Part shown: positions 8,211-16,851 of the stretch, in pieces | Layout: the number at the start of each line of letters is the position of its first letter | Position numbering within the stretch: position 1 is the stretch's first letter | Assembly (NCBI RefSeq): GCF_004116265.1 | Contig: NZ_QOUX01000047.1 | Location: 186,001-250,000 of the forward strand | DNA length: 64,000 nucleotides | DNA from: Anaerobacillus alkaliphilus | GTDB lineage: Bacteria > Bacillota > Bacilli > Bacillales > Anaerobacillaceae | Reading direction: 5' to 3' | Translations under genes and position numbers: made by a program | The notes under the pieces: generated by a model | Databases searched by the model: none | Seen by the model: the letters and a program-made list of their open reading frames with translations, nothing else | Told to the model about the DNA's origin: nothing

Positions 8211-8471
8211 ATGGCTATTCGTAAGGAAGATTTATATAAGATGGTGGAATCTTTAAACGATGAAGATAAAAAAGCAGCCTTTGACTTTATGGAATTCTTG
8301 ATTGAACGTTCTAAGAGCAAAAAGCCTAAATCATGGCAAAAGATTGATGAACTAGAAAGTGACAATGATCCATTAACAAAAGAAGAACGTGAGCAATTAG
8401 AAAGTAAAGAAGGATATATTTCAGGGGAGGATGCTAAGCGTGAATTCGGACTACAAGTTGATTTACCATAA
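8211..8471 (+). CDS. antitoxin of a RelE/ParE-type pair
   Basis: An 86-residue acidic protein starting at ATG 8211 behind AAAGGTGG. The N-terminus 'MAIRKEDLYKMVESLNDED' followed by 'AFDFMEFLIERS' is the helix pattern of a family of small antitoxins found beside RelE/ParE toxins. The C-terminal half is charged and probably wraps the toxin. It overlaps the toxin gene. It is expected to bind its own promoter, although no clear operator was picked out. Confidence 0.7.
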   Translation: MAIRKEDLYKMVESLNDEDKKAAFDFMEFLIERSKSKKPKSWQKIDELESDNDPLTKEEREQLESKEGYISGEDAKREFGLQVDLP

Positions 8472-8703
8472 GTCCGCAGTTAAATTCATAGCTAAATTAG
8501 ATAAAAACTCTCAAGAGAGAATTATAACTGGATTAAAAGGACTTTTGTCCATTCCTCCTGAAGGAGATATTAAGAGTCTTAAAGGGTATAGTGGTTTGTA
8601 TCGGTTGAGGATTGGAAGTTACCGTGTGATTTTTAATATTGACCATCAAGAGCAAGTTGTCTATATTGAAGCAATTGGAAACCGTGGGGATATTTATAAA
8701 TAG
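8440..8703 (+). CDS. RelE/ParE-family toxin
   Basis: About 87 residues with the compact ParE/RelE pattern: 'LIYHKSAVKFIAKLDKNSQ' then 'GDIKSLKGYSGLYRLRIGSYRVIF' and 'VYIEAIGNRGDIYK'. The last part (R..IG.YRV.., GNRGDIYK) is diagnostic of this fold. GTG 8440 is preferred because GGGGAGG at 8424-8430 is 9 bases away; ATG 8431 is too close. RelE members cut ribosome-bound mRNA and ParE members poison gyrase; sequence alone does not separate them. Confidence 0.8.
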   Translation: MNSDYKLIYHKSAVKFIAKLDKNSQERIITGLKGLLSIPPEGDIKSLKGYSGLYRLRIGSYRVIFNIDHQEQVVYIEAIGNRGDIYK

Positions 8704-8746
8704 TATTAACGTATAGAGGCTGGGACAACACTAGGATTTAATAATG

Positions 8747-8785
8747 AAAAAAGTGAAATTGAGCTCACTCAATATCACTTTTTTT
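8747..8785 (+). terminator. intrinsic terminator after toxin-antitoxin pair
   Basis: AAAAAAGTGAAATTGAG pairs with CTCAATATCACTTTTTT with one mismatch; T-run included in the right arm. Confidence 0.8.
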
Positions 8786-8871
8786 AATTTTCATATATTA
8801 ATTCTAGTTCACTTTACGTAAATTCTCGTAATTTTTCGCAAATGTACGGCCCATTTCGTTTTAGAATAATA

Positions 8872-8944
8872 TCACTGTGACAACCCGAAAAATTTGTTTC
8901 ACAGAAGCACTCATGAAACATGAAACTTCGGGGAGCCACAGTGA
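8872..8944. repeat. 74-bp palindromic element, copy 2
   Basis: Same arms as the copy at 7990-8063 (TCACTGTG / CACAGTGA, CCCGAA / TTCGGG). Sequence identity stops shortly after the right arm in both copies. Resembles a small mobile palindromic unit. Confidence 0.75.
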
Positions 8945-9362
8945 ACATAAGATGGCCAACCGTTACCACCTGTATCCAGGTATTGCTTATATAAAATTAG
9001 GCGTTAAGGAAAAGGAGATTGTTGGAGGTGCACTTACGATTTATAATAAGAAAAAGTCCCTGTTTAAAGGTATCACTTTACGGTTAATACAACACTTGCG
9101 ATGTTTTTATAAACCAGGTAACTATAGTAAAAATCCATTAAGGCACACCACAATCCACATTGTGGTGTGCCTTTTTGTCTGTTAAGACAGAGGGGCAGGT
9201 CGCTCGTCCTAAGGGCAGTGGATAATTACCGATTGTTCCTTTTAATTTCGAAACTTCAACCGGAATAAAATGGTAAACTGAGTCGAATTATAGTAAAATA
9301 TGTCAATAGATGTCAATAGATTACTAGTTTTTATTACTAAGATCGGAAAAGAGGTCGGTTGA
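8945..9362. other. gene-poor stretch with terminator and shared upstream module
   Basis: After the palindrome comes about 190 bp of possible coding relic ('GIAYIKLGVKEKEIVGGAL' in one frame) with no valid start. Then follow the strong terminator at 9140-9176, a 'GACAGAGGGGCAGG' word, the shared CGGAATAAAATGGTAAAC module (about 9218-9290), and a tandem 10-bp repeat (ATGTCAATAG twice, near 9300). Confidence 0.5.
9140..9176 (+). terminator. strong intrinsic terminator
   Basis: Perfect 15-bp stem AAGGCACACCACAAT / ATTGTGGTGTGCCTT, 4-base loop, then TTT. Confidence 0.85.
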
Positions 9363-10127
9363 ATGAGTTGGATTTTTCCCATTGTTTTATTGTTAGGAAT
9401 GCTTTATTTACGAAGGAACTACGCCTCCATTAAGGGGTGGTTTGGAGAGGCATTCGCTAATCGGATCCTGTCAAAGTTAGACCCAGAACAGTACACAGTC
9501 TTTCACGATATTTATGTACCTACGGAGGAAGGAGGTACGACACAGCTCGATCATATCGTTACCTCACCTTATGGAATATTTGTCATTGAGACAAAGCATT
9601 ATGAAGGCTGGATTTTCGGGAAAGAAGATCAACGAAACTGGACTCAAGTCATATACAAGCGTAAAGAAAAACTATTCAATCCAGTTTGGCAGAACGCAGG
9701 CCATATTAAAGCTCTTAAATCTTATTTAAACACTGAAGACAATACGTTTTATTCAATCATTGCCTTTTCAAACAACTCCACATTGAAATTTACCGAACCA
9801 TTTACAAAAGCACGAGTCCTCCAGTTTAGCCATTTGTTACAAGTGATACATGAATACTCAACACCTGTAAATTCTAAACGAGATTTACAATTAATCAACG
9901 CAGCCATTGAAAAGCTAAAGATCGTTGATAAAAAACAAAAGCAGCAAGTAAAAAAAGAGCATGTTACCTCAATTAAAGTGAAAAAAGCAGCACAAAAAAG
10001 GCTAGCTACCTCTTCAAGTTGTCCTAAATGCGGGAGCAACTTAGTGATGAGACAAGGTAAGTTTGGTCAGTTTCAAGGCTGTAGCAACTATCCGAAGTGT
10101 AGATATACGAGACAGATGTCGTCTTAG
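9363..10127 (+). CDS. NERD-domain membrane nuclease with C4 zinc finger
   Basis: A 254-residue protein: N-terminal membrane helix (about residues 3-17), a NERD nuclease domain with D63 in 'TTQLDHIVTSPYGIFVIETK' and the catalytic E-x-K at about 76-78, then a topoisomerase-type zinc ribbon (CPKCGSNLV...CSNYPKC, about 220-246). NERD is a PD-(D/E)XK-like fold; such proteins are common single-gene accessory nucleases in Bacillaceae. The membrane anchor suggests attack on incoming DNA at the cell surface (inference). The next two genes follow within 24 and 26 bases and are probably co-transcribed. Confidence 0.85.
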   Translation: MSWIFPIVLLLGMLYLRRNYASIKGWFGEAFANRILSKLDPEQYTVFHDIYVPTEEGGTTQLDHIVTSPYGIFVIETKHYEGWIFGKEDQRNWTQVIYKRKEKLFNPVWQNAGHIKALKSYLNTEDNTFYSIIAFSNNSTLKFTEPFTKARVLQFSHLLQVIHEYSTPVNSKRDLQLINAAIEKLKIVDKKQKQQVKKEHVTSIKVKKAAQKRLATSSSCPKCGSNLVMRQGKFGQFQGCSNYPKCRYTRQMSS

Positions 10128-10150
10128 CTAATTTTTTAGGGGAATATAAC

Positions 10151-10396
10151 ATGATTACTCAATGTGAAGCTATTATTGAAGCTTTTAAAGAATTAGGAGG
10201 CGTCCAAACCCATCAAGAAATTGCTAATTGGGTTAACAAAAAGTATGGTCCAAAGTGGAAGGACTTTAGTACACCTTTAGCTGATATGGTTCCAGTTGCT
10301 AAAGGTGGAAACAAATCATCAACTGTACCTGATTACTTCCGAGTGTTGGAAAGAGTCGAGAGAGGGAAATATAGGCTATTAAACGATGATATTTAA
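10151..10396 (+). CDS. winged-helix (HARE-HTH/DUF7669-like) protein, 81 aa
   Basis: Small protein whose N-terminus 'MITQCEAIIEAFKELGGVQT' and 'EIANWVNKKYGPKWKD' matches the pattern of small winged-helix domains associated with restriction and modification genes. The end 'DYFRVLERVERGKYRLL' is the typical wing strand. It presumably binds DNA or modified chromatin for the next gene. Between a nuclease gene and an unknown gene, all same strand. Confidence 0.55.
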   Translation: MITQCEAIIEAFKELGGVQTHQEIANWVNKKYGPKWKDFSTPLADMVPVAKGGNKSSTVPDYFRVLERVERGKYRLLNDDI

Positions 10397-10421
10397 GTAA
10401 TAGATTGAGAGGAGAAGGCGC

Positions 10422-11273
10422 ATGAAATTTTTTGTGGAAGCCTGGAGCACCAAGTTCCAATCGGATAAATACCCATTAGATTTTTATAGAACGAATATTG
10501 AGGAGATTCAAACAGCAGATACCCAAGATAGAGTTGGAGAGCTAATCATTAATCTTCTTCACTGGAAAGATGGGAAAGTAAGGGTGGATGTTAATGGTAG
10601 TACACAAGTAGGTGATAAGACTTACACTTTGCTTCCGACAAAACCTAACACCTACAACGAAAAAAAGCATAAAGAAATCTTAACTTCAGCTGCATTTTAT
10701 GACTGGGTTAAAGAGGTAAGAGCTCTTTCATCTTTTGATAGCGATAAGGTAACGGATATAGCAGAAAAGTTTCAACTATACGGAAAAGACACTCTAGTCA
10801 TCCCGACTTTCATCTTACATGTAATAAATCCAGTGATCTTCCCTCTTTATGATCAACATGTTGAACGAGCGAAACGTGCCTTACTCGCCGAAGACATTTC
10901 CTTTAAATCCGTGGAACTAGACATCAATTCATACATTGGTTATCAGGTGTTTTTCAGTAGATTATTAGAAGACTTTTCTGATCCGACACTACATGATGTG
11001 AAAAAGTTAGACAACGCCTTATGGAGTTTTGGTAAATCGTTGAAAAGTAAGACTGTAAAAAAGTACAAAGTAAAATCTCGTAGTATAAAAACAAATTATG
11101 TACCAAATGAAATTTTCAAATTGGAAGTCTTAAAAAGATTGAACGGTACTGACAAATCACAGGCAGTGGTCATGAAGGAAGTAGCGGATGAACAAAACGT
11201 GGTTTTAAGTTCAAGCTATTATGACTATCCAGGTTCTCATATTTATAGGTGGAGAAAGCAGTTGAGTAGATGA
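10422..11273 (+). CDS. unknown protein of NERD cluster, 283 aa
   Basis: Soluble protein with AGGAGAAGG upstream of ATG. No family is recognised with confidence. A helical core 'LVIPTFILHVINPVIFPLYDQ' recalls helix-hairpin-helix-like proteins that read 'NP..FPIyD..v'. The C-terminal 60 residues are basic (KSKTVKKYKVKSRSIKTNY) and likely bind nucleic acid; the last part 'SSSYYDYPGSHIYRWRKQL' could be a small HTH. The neighbours (NERD nuclease, winged helix) suggest a DNA-targeting role. It is a good candidate for a new defence component. Confidence 0.5.
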   Translation: MKFFVEAWSTKFQSDKYPLDFYRTNIEEIQTADTQDRVGELIINLLHWKDGKVRVDVNGSTQVGDKTYTLLPTKPNTYNEKKHKEILTSAAFYDWVKEVRALSSFDSDKVTDIAEKFQLYGKDTLVIPTFILHVINPVIFPLYDQHVERAKRALLAEDISFKSVELDINSYIGYQVFFSRLLEDFSDPTLHDVKKLDNALWSFGKSLKSKTVKKYKVKSRSIKTNYVPNEIFKLEVLKRLNGTDKSQAVVMKEVADEQNVVLSSSYYDYPGSHIYRWRKQLSR

Positions 11274-11407
11274 TAATTTTATTTTTATCTTTCGACTGAG
11301 CAATATATTAATTGCACTCCTATCCAGAAGGTCTATTGAAGAATGGTCATTATAATAATGTTACACTTGCAAACACAAAATACATAACTAGAGCTTAGTG
11401 AGGGTGA

Positions 11408-11701
11408 ATTTGGATATCTGAAATACATAAAGAGATTACTGGCTATGAGGGATTATGTGATATTACTGAAAGTGGCAGAGTTATATCGTTGAGATCAAAC
11501 CGTCCCATGAGTAGATGTAATGATGAACACGGGTTTCATATCGTTAAACTAACAAACAGTATTGGCGAAACAGAAAATCATAACGTCTTCGAATTGTTGA
11601 AAAGAGAGTTTAAAAGTTTAGATAAGAGTCATTTTAAAGGAGCGATAAAGGCAAAATACGCTAAAGCTTGTAAATTGCTTGATATAAAGAACGTTAATTA
11701 A
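11408..11701 (+). CDS. NUMOD4-motif orphan protein
   Basis: The open frame begins right after a TGA and reads 'WISEIHKEITGYEGLCDITESGRVISL', a clear NUMOD4 motif (W..I.GYEG.Y.VS..GRV.SL), normally found in front of HNH homing endonucleases. No HNH nuclease follows: only about 55 more residues. There is no ATG/GTG/TTG before the motif; the first codon after the stop is ATT, with GAGGGTGA abutting it, so initiation is uncertain (a rare ATT start, or a fragment). The cysteine-poor tail is basic. It may be a remnant of a mobile homing gene. Confidence 0.55.
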   Translation: MWISEIHKEITGYEGLCDITESGRVISLRSNRPMSRCNDEHGFHIVKLTNSIGETENHNVFELLKREFKSLDKSHFKGAIKAKYAKACKLLDIKNVN

Positions 11702-12279
11702 ATCCTTAGAAGAGTGACAACTCACAGTGTGAAATTGTAAAAAAGTATATTTTAAGCTGTTTTTTACTGATCTCATATGTAAAAGTACGTAGAGGAGCAA
11801 ATGGTGATCACCGTTTGTTCCTTTTTAGGAAAGCACAATAAAATGGCATAAGTATATAGATCAATGGAATATGTTTAATTCAAAAATTAGAATGTTTTAG
11901 ATGTTATTTTTGTAATATTATGTTGAAGAATGTAAGAGCGAATGGTAAATTTAAACAGTGAGGAGATGTTATTAGGGGGGAACTAACTTGAGTTTAAAAT
12001 AGGGGTTTTAGAGAATTTTGTTCTTACAAGCAAAGAGTTACTGTAGATATTATATTGGATGTATTGTTTTCTGATATACCATCTAGTTCGTTTATCGATT
12101 TTATTGCCCAAACCACAATTCAACGAGAAATCTCTTCCTAATAGTCGAAATAATATAGTAATAATTTAAGTATATGAATATAGTAAAAAACTTTTATATT
12201 TATTCAAATAAATCCTCACAAAATAGATTAGTGGATTAAAAGGACAAGCATTGTAGGTAAATATGGAAGGTGAGAAAAA
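11702..12279. other. 578-bp intergenic region
   Basis: Contains a faint copy of the shared upstream module (CCGTTTGTTCC ... ACAATAAAATGGCA, 11803-11860) and an aggaGGGGGGAACT-type ribosome site near 11970 whose frame stops after a few codons. Short coding-like pieces at 12000-12140 cannot be assigned. Probably decayed DNA. Confidence 0.4.
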
Positions 12280-13059
12280 ATGGATACAAATGGAGAAATC
12301 CTCGAAGAAAAAGACAAAAAAATTGCACAGCTTGAAAGACAATTAATAGAATTTGAATTAAAGGAAGCACGACAACAAATTGCTGCAACTATTGCGGTAG
12401 ATCATAACTCAAGTTCTTTTTCTCTACCTAAAGGGATACTCAAATATTTCTTAAAAGCAGGTCGATTGAAGATAATTTTGGCCATTGTCATCCTTGTTTT
12501 TTTAGTTGTCATTACTGCAGTAGGAATTAGGCTAATTGCCGGAAATGCCTTAAAACAAAATTCCATTACGATTGTTGAACAGGTTCAAGAGCTTGCAACA
12601 TTGGCAACAGCTAAAGCTCATACGAAAGCAGTTATACAAGAAAAAGATAATAAGATCTTCTCAAAAGACATTTCTATTAATCTACCCGGAACAAAGCGAG
12701 AAATTCTATTTATTGTACCTGGAACGATTATTGCTGGTGTTAATTTGAAAGGTGTTACTTCAAGGGACATGGTTATAAATGAAAAAACAAAAGAAATTGA
12801 TATAACCCTTCCTCGTGCAGAGCTCATTCAGGATGCATCATTACAGATGGATAAAAAATTAATCTATGTTAATGGTGGACTTTTCACTGGTGATTTTAAA
12901 TTGGATGACGGGTTTGACTTAGTCGCTAAGGCACAAGAGCAAATTCGTGAAGATGCCATCTCGGTTGGTTTATTTGATACTGCAGAGCAAAATGCAGAAA
13001 ATGCGTTGAAGGGATTTTTTAAGAATATTGGTTATAAGGTAAATGTCACGTTTAACTAG
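12280..13059 (+). CDS. DUF4230 membrane protein
   Basis: A 259-residue protein with an N-terminal coiled coil (residues 5-40), one membrane helix (about 64-88, ILAIVILVFLVVITAVG) and an extracytoplasmic DUF4230 domain marked by 'IVEQVQELATLATAKA', 'LFIVPGTIIAGVNLKG' and 'ITLPRAELIQDASL'. Function of the family is unknown. It lies 31 bases ahead of a YkvA-domain protein on the same strand, suggesting an operon of membrane proteins. Start chosen at ATG with GGTGAG upstream. Confidence 0.75.
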   Translation: MDTNGEILEEKDKKIAQLERQLIEFELKEARQQIAATIAVDHNSSSFSLPKGILKYFLKAGRLKIILAIVILVFLVVITAVGIRLIAGNALKQNSITIVEQVQELATLATAKAHTKAVIQEKDNKIFSKDISINLPGTKREILFIVPGTIIAGVNLKGVTSRDMVINEKTKEIDITLPRAELIQDASLQMDKKLIYVNGGLFTGDFKLDDGFDLVAKAQEQIREDAISVGLFDTAEQNAENALKGFFKNIGYKVNVTFN

Positions 13060-13090
13060 TATGTAATCTACTAACCATTGGAGTGGTTTC

Positions 13091-13606
13091 ATGTTGAAAA
13101 ATCTATTAAAAAAGAAAAAGGACCTTGACGAATTATCCTCATCGACTTTGAATGAAATTGAGAAAATTGAAATTGAGGAAGAACTAGTTGCTGATTTACA
13201 AGATGAAGTTGAAAAACTCAAGGCTGAAGATATAAACCAACACGAAAAGCATTTCTCAGAGGAAAGTTTTTGGACTAAGGTTCAAAAATTTTCTAAAAAA
13301 GCTGGCACTTCTGTGGTCTACGCCGTTCTTTTACTGTATTACACGCTTCAAAAGCCAGACGTCCCATTAAAAGTTAAAGCTATTATCACTGGGGCTTTAG
13401 GTTACTTTATTTTACCTCTAGATATTATACCCGACATAGCAGCTGGAGTAGGATATGCTGATGATCTAACTGTTGTCATATTCGCTTTAGTTCAAGTAGC
13501 TTTATTTGTGGATGATGAGATTAAAAAACAAGCCAAACAGAAGCTTAGAGATTTATTTGGTGAGAATGTAGATACAACTGAGGTTGATAATAAACTATTT
13601 AAATAA
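13091..13606 (+). CDS. YkvA (DUF1232) domain protein
   Basis: A 171-residue protein: coiled-coil N-terminus (residues 15-60), then the DUF1232 core with 'PLKVKAIITGALGYFILPLD' and 'DIIPDIAAGVGYADDLTVV' (about 90-140), two helical hairpin segments and a basic tail. YkvA-type proteins are small membrane-associated proteins of unknown role. Ribosome site 'GGAGTGG' precedes ATG. Likely cotranscribed with the DUF4230 gene. Confidence 0.8.
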   Translation: MLKNLLKKKKDLDELSSSTLNEIEKIEIEEELVADLQDEVEKLKAEDINQHEKHFSEESFWTKVQKFSKKAGTSVVYAVLLLYYTLQKPDVPLKVKAIITGALGYFILPLDIIPDIAAGVGYADDLTVVIFALVQVALFVDDEIKKQAKQKLRDLFGENVDTTEVDNKLFK

Positions 13607-13680
13607 AGATGATTTGTCTGTTTCCCATGTTATTTTCTTAGGTTTCAATAAGAACTTTATTGGAGCTAGCTACATTTGCA

Positions 13681-13737
13681 AATAGTGCATGACCCCCAGT
13701 AACGCTTTAACTCACTGGGGGTCATGCACCCTATTTA
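13681..13737 (+). repeat. GCCTGACCCCC palindromic repeat, copy 3
   Basis: Arms GTGCATGACCCCCAG and CTGGGGGTCATGCAC; the paired T/A changes relative to other copies keep the stem. The HsdR remnant begins immediately at its right edge. Confidence 0.8.
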
Positions 13738-14307
13738 CATGCAACTTCCGTCGAAGTACTTCACGATTCTATTGACATCTTATCCAATAAATTCGAGAAG
13801 CGAATGGAAGAAACAAAAACAAATGAAGGTAAAGCAGCGGAAATGGAACATGCAATCCGTCATGAAATCAAAGTGAAGATCGAAGAGAACCCAGTGTATT
13901 ATTCTTCTTTAAAAGAAAAGCTTGAGGAACTCATACAAGCAAGAAAGTCGAAACAAATGGATATTATTGATCTAGTTGAAGCTTTGCGTGAAAAGGTCAA
14001 TGACATGCGTAATACTAGCCAAAAGAGTGAAGAACATGGAATGACGAGAGAGCAGTATCCATTTTATCAAATGGTAGAAAAAGAGCTTGGTGAAGAAGAT
14101 CAAAATGCTTTAAAAGACTTAACTCATATACAGACTGAAATGATCCAGGATCAAGCAGTTATCGAATGGACTGAAAAAGAAGATGTAAAACGAGAAATGA
14201 GGAAGCGGATCAAACACCAGCTCCGATCCAGTAAAATAAATAAAGATAAGATTGAAGCATTGGCACAACGGTTGATGGATTTGGCGGCGGTGCACTATAA
14301 GAAATAG
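13738..14307 (+). pseudogene. hsdR: type I restriction HsdR, C-terminal remnant
   Basis: The frame is open from the edge of the palindromic repeat (HATSVEVLHDSIDIL...) with no start before M at 13804. The 190 codons match the helical C-terminal domain of HsdR subunits: 'LKEKLEELIQARKSKQMDII', a Lys/Glu-rich helix, then 'VIEWTEKEDVKREMRKRIKH'. In intact enzymes (about 1000 residues) this part docks onto HsdM. Helicase and nuclease domains are missing, so it is inactive in restriction. A broken YgjP-type peptidase, often beside hsdR, lies 1.3 kb downstream. Confidence 0.75.
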
Positions 14308-14388
14308 AGTGCTATTTTAAGATTTGTATTTATTTAGGCTATTTGTTAAAAAGAAGGATAATGTTAGTGTTTAGCAAGGAGGGAAAGG

Positions 14389-15462
14389 GTGGAAAACTTT
14401 ATAAATTTTTTTAACTCAATAAATATAGTAAATATGGCAACAATTCTGTCGGTAATATTGGCAGTTGTCTTTTTTACTTATCAGGAATACAAGCGCAGAA
14501 GAGAACAACAGAAAGAAATACTTCAACTAAAAGATCAAATAATAAACTTAGTTATAAGAAATCATGTTAATAGTGGAGTTACTATAACTAAAATTGATTT
14601 GGAATCATTTGTAGAAGGCTTCGAGAAATTAAAAAATTGTAAACTAAGGTTGCAAATCGAAGACATTGCAAAAATGATATATGCCAAGGTTTATGAAAAC
14701 GAGCATATACCTAGTGATACTAGATTGGAACTACTTAAGCATGTAGAAGAATTAATAGTGGAGCTTAAATATCGGATTACAACAGAGCGTGAGGGTGAAA
14801 TTGAGCCATTATCGCTTAACATTACAAGAATTTCTACTTCGCTAATGATCTTTATTTTTATAATAACAATACAATTTCTAAATCCCGTAACTGATATTTC
14901 TGATCTAGGTAATTTTTATATTGGAGTAATTATCTCCTTAACAATCTTTACCCTAGTTTTTTTAAAACCGTTACTGGACAGATTTATTGACTTTATAGTT
15001 GATTTGTCTCTTCATACTCTTAGCCTTAAAAAAGCAAAAGTACCTCTAGGAAAAACCAAACCAGAGTTTAAAGTTTCTTTAACAGGTGTGGCTCCAACAT
15101 CAGCAGATGAAAAAATTAAATTTGATGATTTTTTTACCGATAATAAAGAAATTAGAAAGATTTTAGAACAAAGAGTATTAATGGAAAGTTTGTTAAGACA
15201 AATTTATTACGTGGTGACGAATGAAAACACTAGTATCCCTGTTCATCGTATTACAACTAGCCTAGTAGAAAAAGAAATTATAGCTATTGGTTTGTCTAAT
15301 GAAATAAAAATGTCTTATAGATTAAGCAGCTTTGTTATTCATGAAGGAAAGTTACCTTCTGAAGTTAATGGGTATAACCAATTGATTGATAACATGGAAA
15401 ATATATCAAATTTCCTTTATAAAATTTTAATGAATTACAAAAATGAAAAAAATTCAGCTTGA
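14389..15462 (+). CDS. membrane protein with HEPN-like C-terminal motif
   Basis: GTG start behind AAGGAGGGA. 357 residues: one membrane helix near the N-terminus (about 16-34), a cytosolic helical stretch, two more membrane helices (about 150-166 and 176-196), then a helical C-terminal domain of about 150 residues. That domain ends in 'EIKMSYRLSSFVIHEGKLPS', with R311-x6-H318 in the position and context of a HEPN/DUF4145 R-x4-6-H active site. HEPN domains are RNases of many defence systems; a membrane-bound one would suit an abortive-infection effector. Function is inferred only; no family is named with confidence. Confidence 0.5.
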   Translation: MENFINFFNSINIVNMATILSVILAVVFFTYQEYKRRREQQKEILQLKDQIINLVIRNHVNSGVTITKIDLESFVEGFEKLKNCKLRLQIEDIAKMIYAKVYENEHIPSDTRLELLKHVEELIVELKYRITTEREGEIEPLSLNITRISTSLMIFIFIITIQFLNPVTDISDLGNFYIGVIISLTIFTLVFLKPLLDRFIDFIVDLSLHTLSLKKAKVPLGKTKPEFKVSLTGVAPTSADEKIKFDDFFTDNKEIRKILEQRVLMESLLRQIYYVVTNENTSIPVHRITTSLVEKEIIAIGLSNEIKMSYRLSSFVIHEGKLPSEVNGYNQLIDNMENISNFLYKILMNYKNEKNSA

Positions 15463-15501
15463 TTGTTATTAATTAGAGTAATTGTTGAAGAAAGTATAGT
15501 C

Positions 15502-15560
15502 AAAAAGCTAACATAAACAAAGTCTGAAATAAATCTTGTTTTTGTTAGCTTTTCTTTTTT
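15502..15560 (+). terminator. intrinsic terminator
   Basis: AAAAGCTAACA pairs with TGTTAGCTTTT, followed by a T-rich tract. Serves the membrane/HEPN gene and may work for the facing pseudogene. Confidence 0.7.
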
Positions 15561-15593
15561 AAATACAACCCATAAAAATAATTTATAAGTACA

Positions 15594-16347
15594 CTATAAA
15601 GATAATAATGGCCCCTTATTTCTCAGCAATTCTTTTCGCTGTTCATAATCAGGTAAAACTGCTCGGACGAATTGCCAATAATCCTTTGAATGGTTTGAGA
15701 GCTTAAGGTGCGCTAATTCGTGAACTAGTAGATAATCAATAATAGGCATTGGCGACATCATAATTCTCCAATTAATATACTGATCCATCTGCTGTACATG
15801 TACCCCATCTCAGTTTTTGTTCCTTAAGCATTACTTTGATAGGTTGAACACCCATTTTTGGAATATATATGTTTAAACGATCGTCAATTTTCTTGCTGCC
15901 ATGAGTGATGTACCATTTTTAAAATAAAAGGGATAGCTTCTCTCTTTATTCTGTTGCTTCAAGATCAGTCGGTATATGAGTCATAAAGCGACCGTTTTTA
16001 AATTGTAAGTGCGGATTTTTTACTGCTTCATTTTTATGTACCTTTAACCGATAATGCCTTCCTAAGTAAGGAAATTTTTCTCCACTAACAAACTCTTTCG
16101 GCGCTGGTGGACCCTCAATTTTATTAAATTCATTCCATTTTTTTAGTATCCATGAAGCTTTTTTATAAAGGATATCATCCAATTGGTCAGCATCTAGATT
16201 TTTAGGTGCAATTACTTTTACACCATTGATCCATTCGACTGAAATTGAAACATCACTTTTAGGTGAACAGTATTCGAGATCATAATCAATAGTAGTAGTA
16301 CCATACTTATAACTAGGCATAAAATACACCTCAACTTTCATGATCAA
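15594..16347 (-). pseudogene. YgjP-type (DUF45) metallopeptidase, frameshifted
   Basis: Three minus-strand segments join to one YgjP-like protein of about 235 residues: the N-terminal beta domain (16347-15946, 'VEWINGVKVIAPKNLDADQ'), a middle part in other frames ('RLNIYIPKMGVQPIKVMLKE', 'LRWGTCTADGSVY'), and the C-terminal part with zinc motif HELAH and 'NHSKDYWQFVRAVLPDYEQR' (15788-15594). At least two frameshifts and one stop separate them. Members often sit beside type I restriction genes, matching the HsdR relic at 13.7 kb. Confidence 0.8.
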
Positions 16348-16503
16348 ATTTTATACTCTTTTGATTATATTGGCAACATTCCTTAATATAAAAAATGCAA
16401 TCTAATGCTAATGTTGAATTTCAAAGTGTTATGAAAATTTAATGTTAAGTAAAAATCTATTTGGTTATAATTGGATTAAACATAATATATGGAGGAGAGG
16501 AAA

Positions 16504-16851
16504 ATGAAGGTACCAAAACGTTTTATTAAGAGACCCACTACAGTAAGTGGGGGAGGGTTTGAAAATGGTATTGAAAAGTATGGATACAATAACAATGAGC
16601 AAAAAGAAAAGGTTCACTTAGATTTTGATCAACCTTTATTAGATTTAGAGGATGAAGAAACTTGTAATAGAATTCTTGCTGAATTTGAAGAGAAAAAGAG
16701 AGAGAAAGAAAGAAAACAACGAGAAGACATTGAAAGAAACAATAAATTAATTAAAAAAATGGGGGAAAAGTATAGGCAGATAAAAGAAGATAGACCTAAT
16801 ACTCAAAGTTTTTTTAGTTACATTGATCAAAAGAAATCTGACACACATTAA
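16504..16851 (+). CDS. charged hypothetical protein, about 115 aa
   Basis: ATG 16504 is chosen (GGAGGAGAGG 6-15 bases upstream); an ATG five codons earlier lies inside that ribosome site. The C-terminal half is a long Lys/Glu/Arg-rich helix (EEKKREKERKQREDIERNN), probably coiled coil. No recognised domain, no membrane segment. It stands alone between gene-poor regions. Confidence 0.5.
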   Translation: MKVPKRFIKRPTTVSGGGFENGIEKYGYNNNEQKEKVHLDFDQPLLDLEDEETCNRILAEFEEKKREKERKQREDIERNNKLIKKMGEKYRQIKEDRPNTQSFFSYIDQKKSDTH

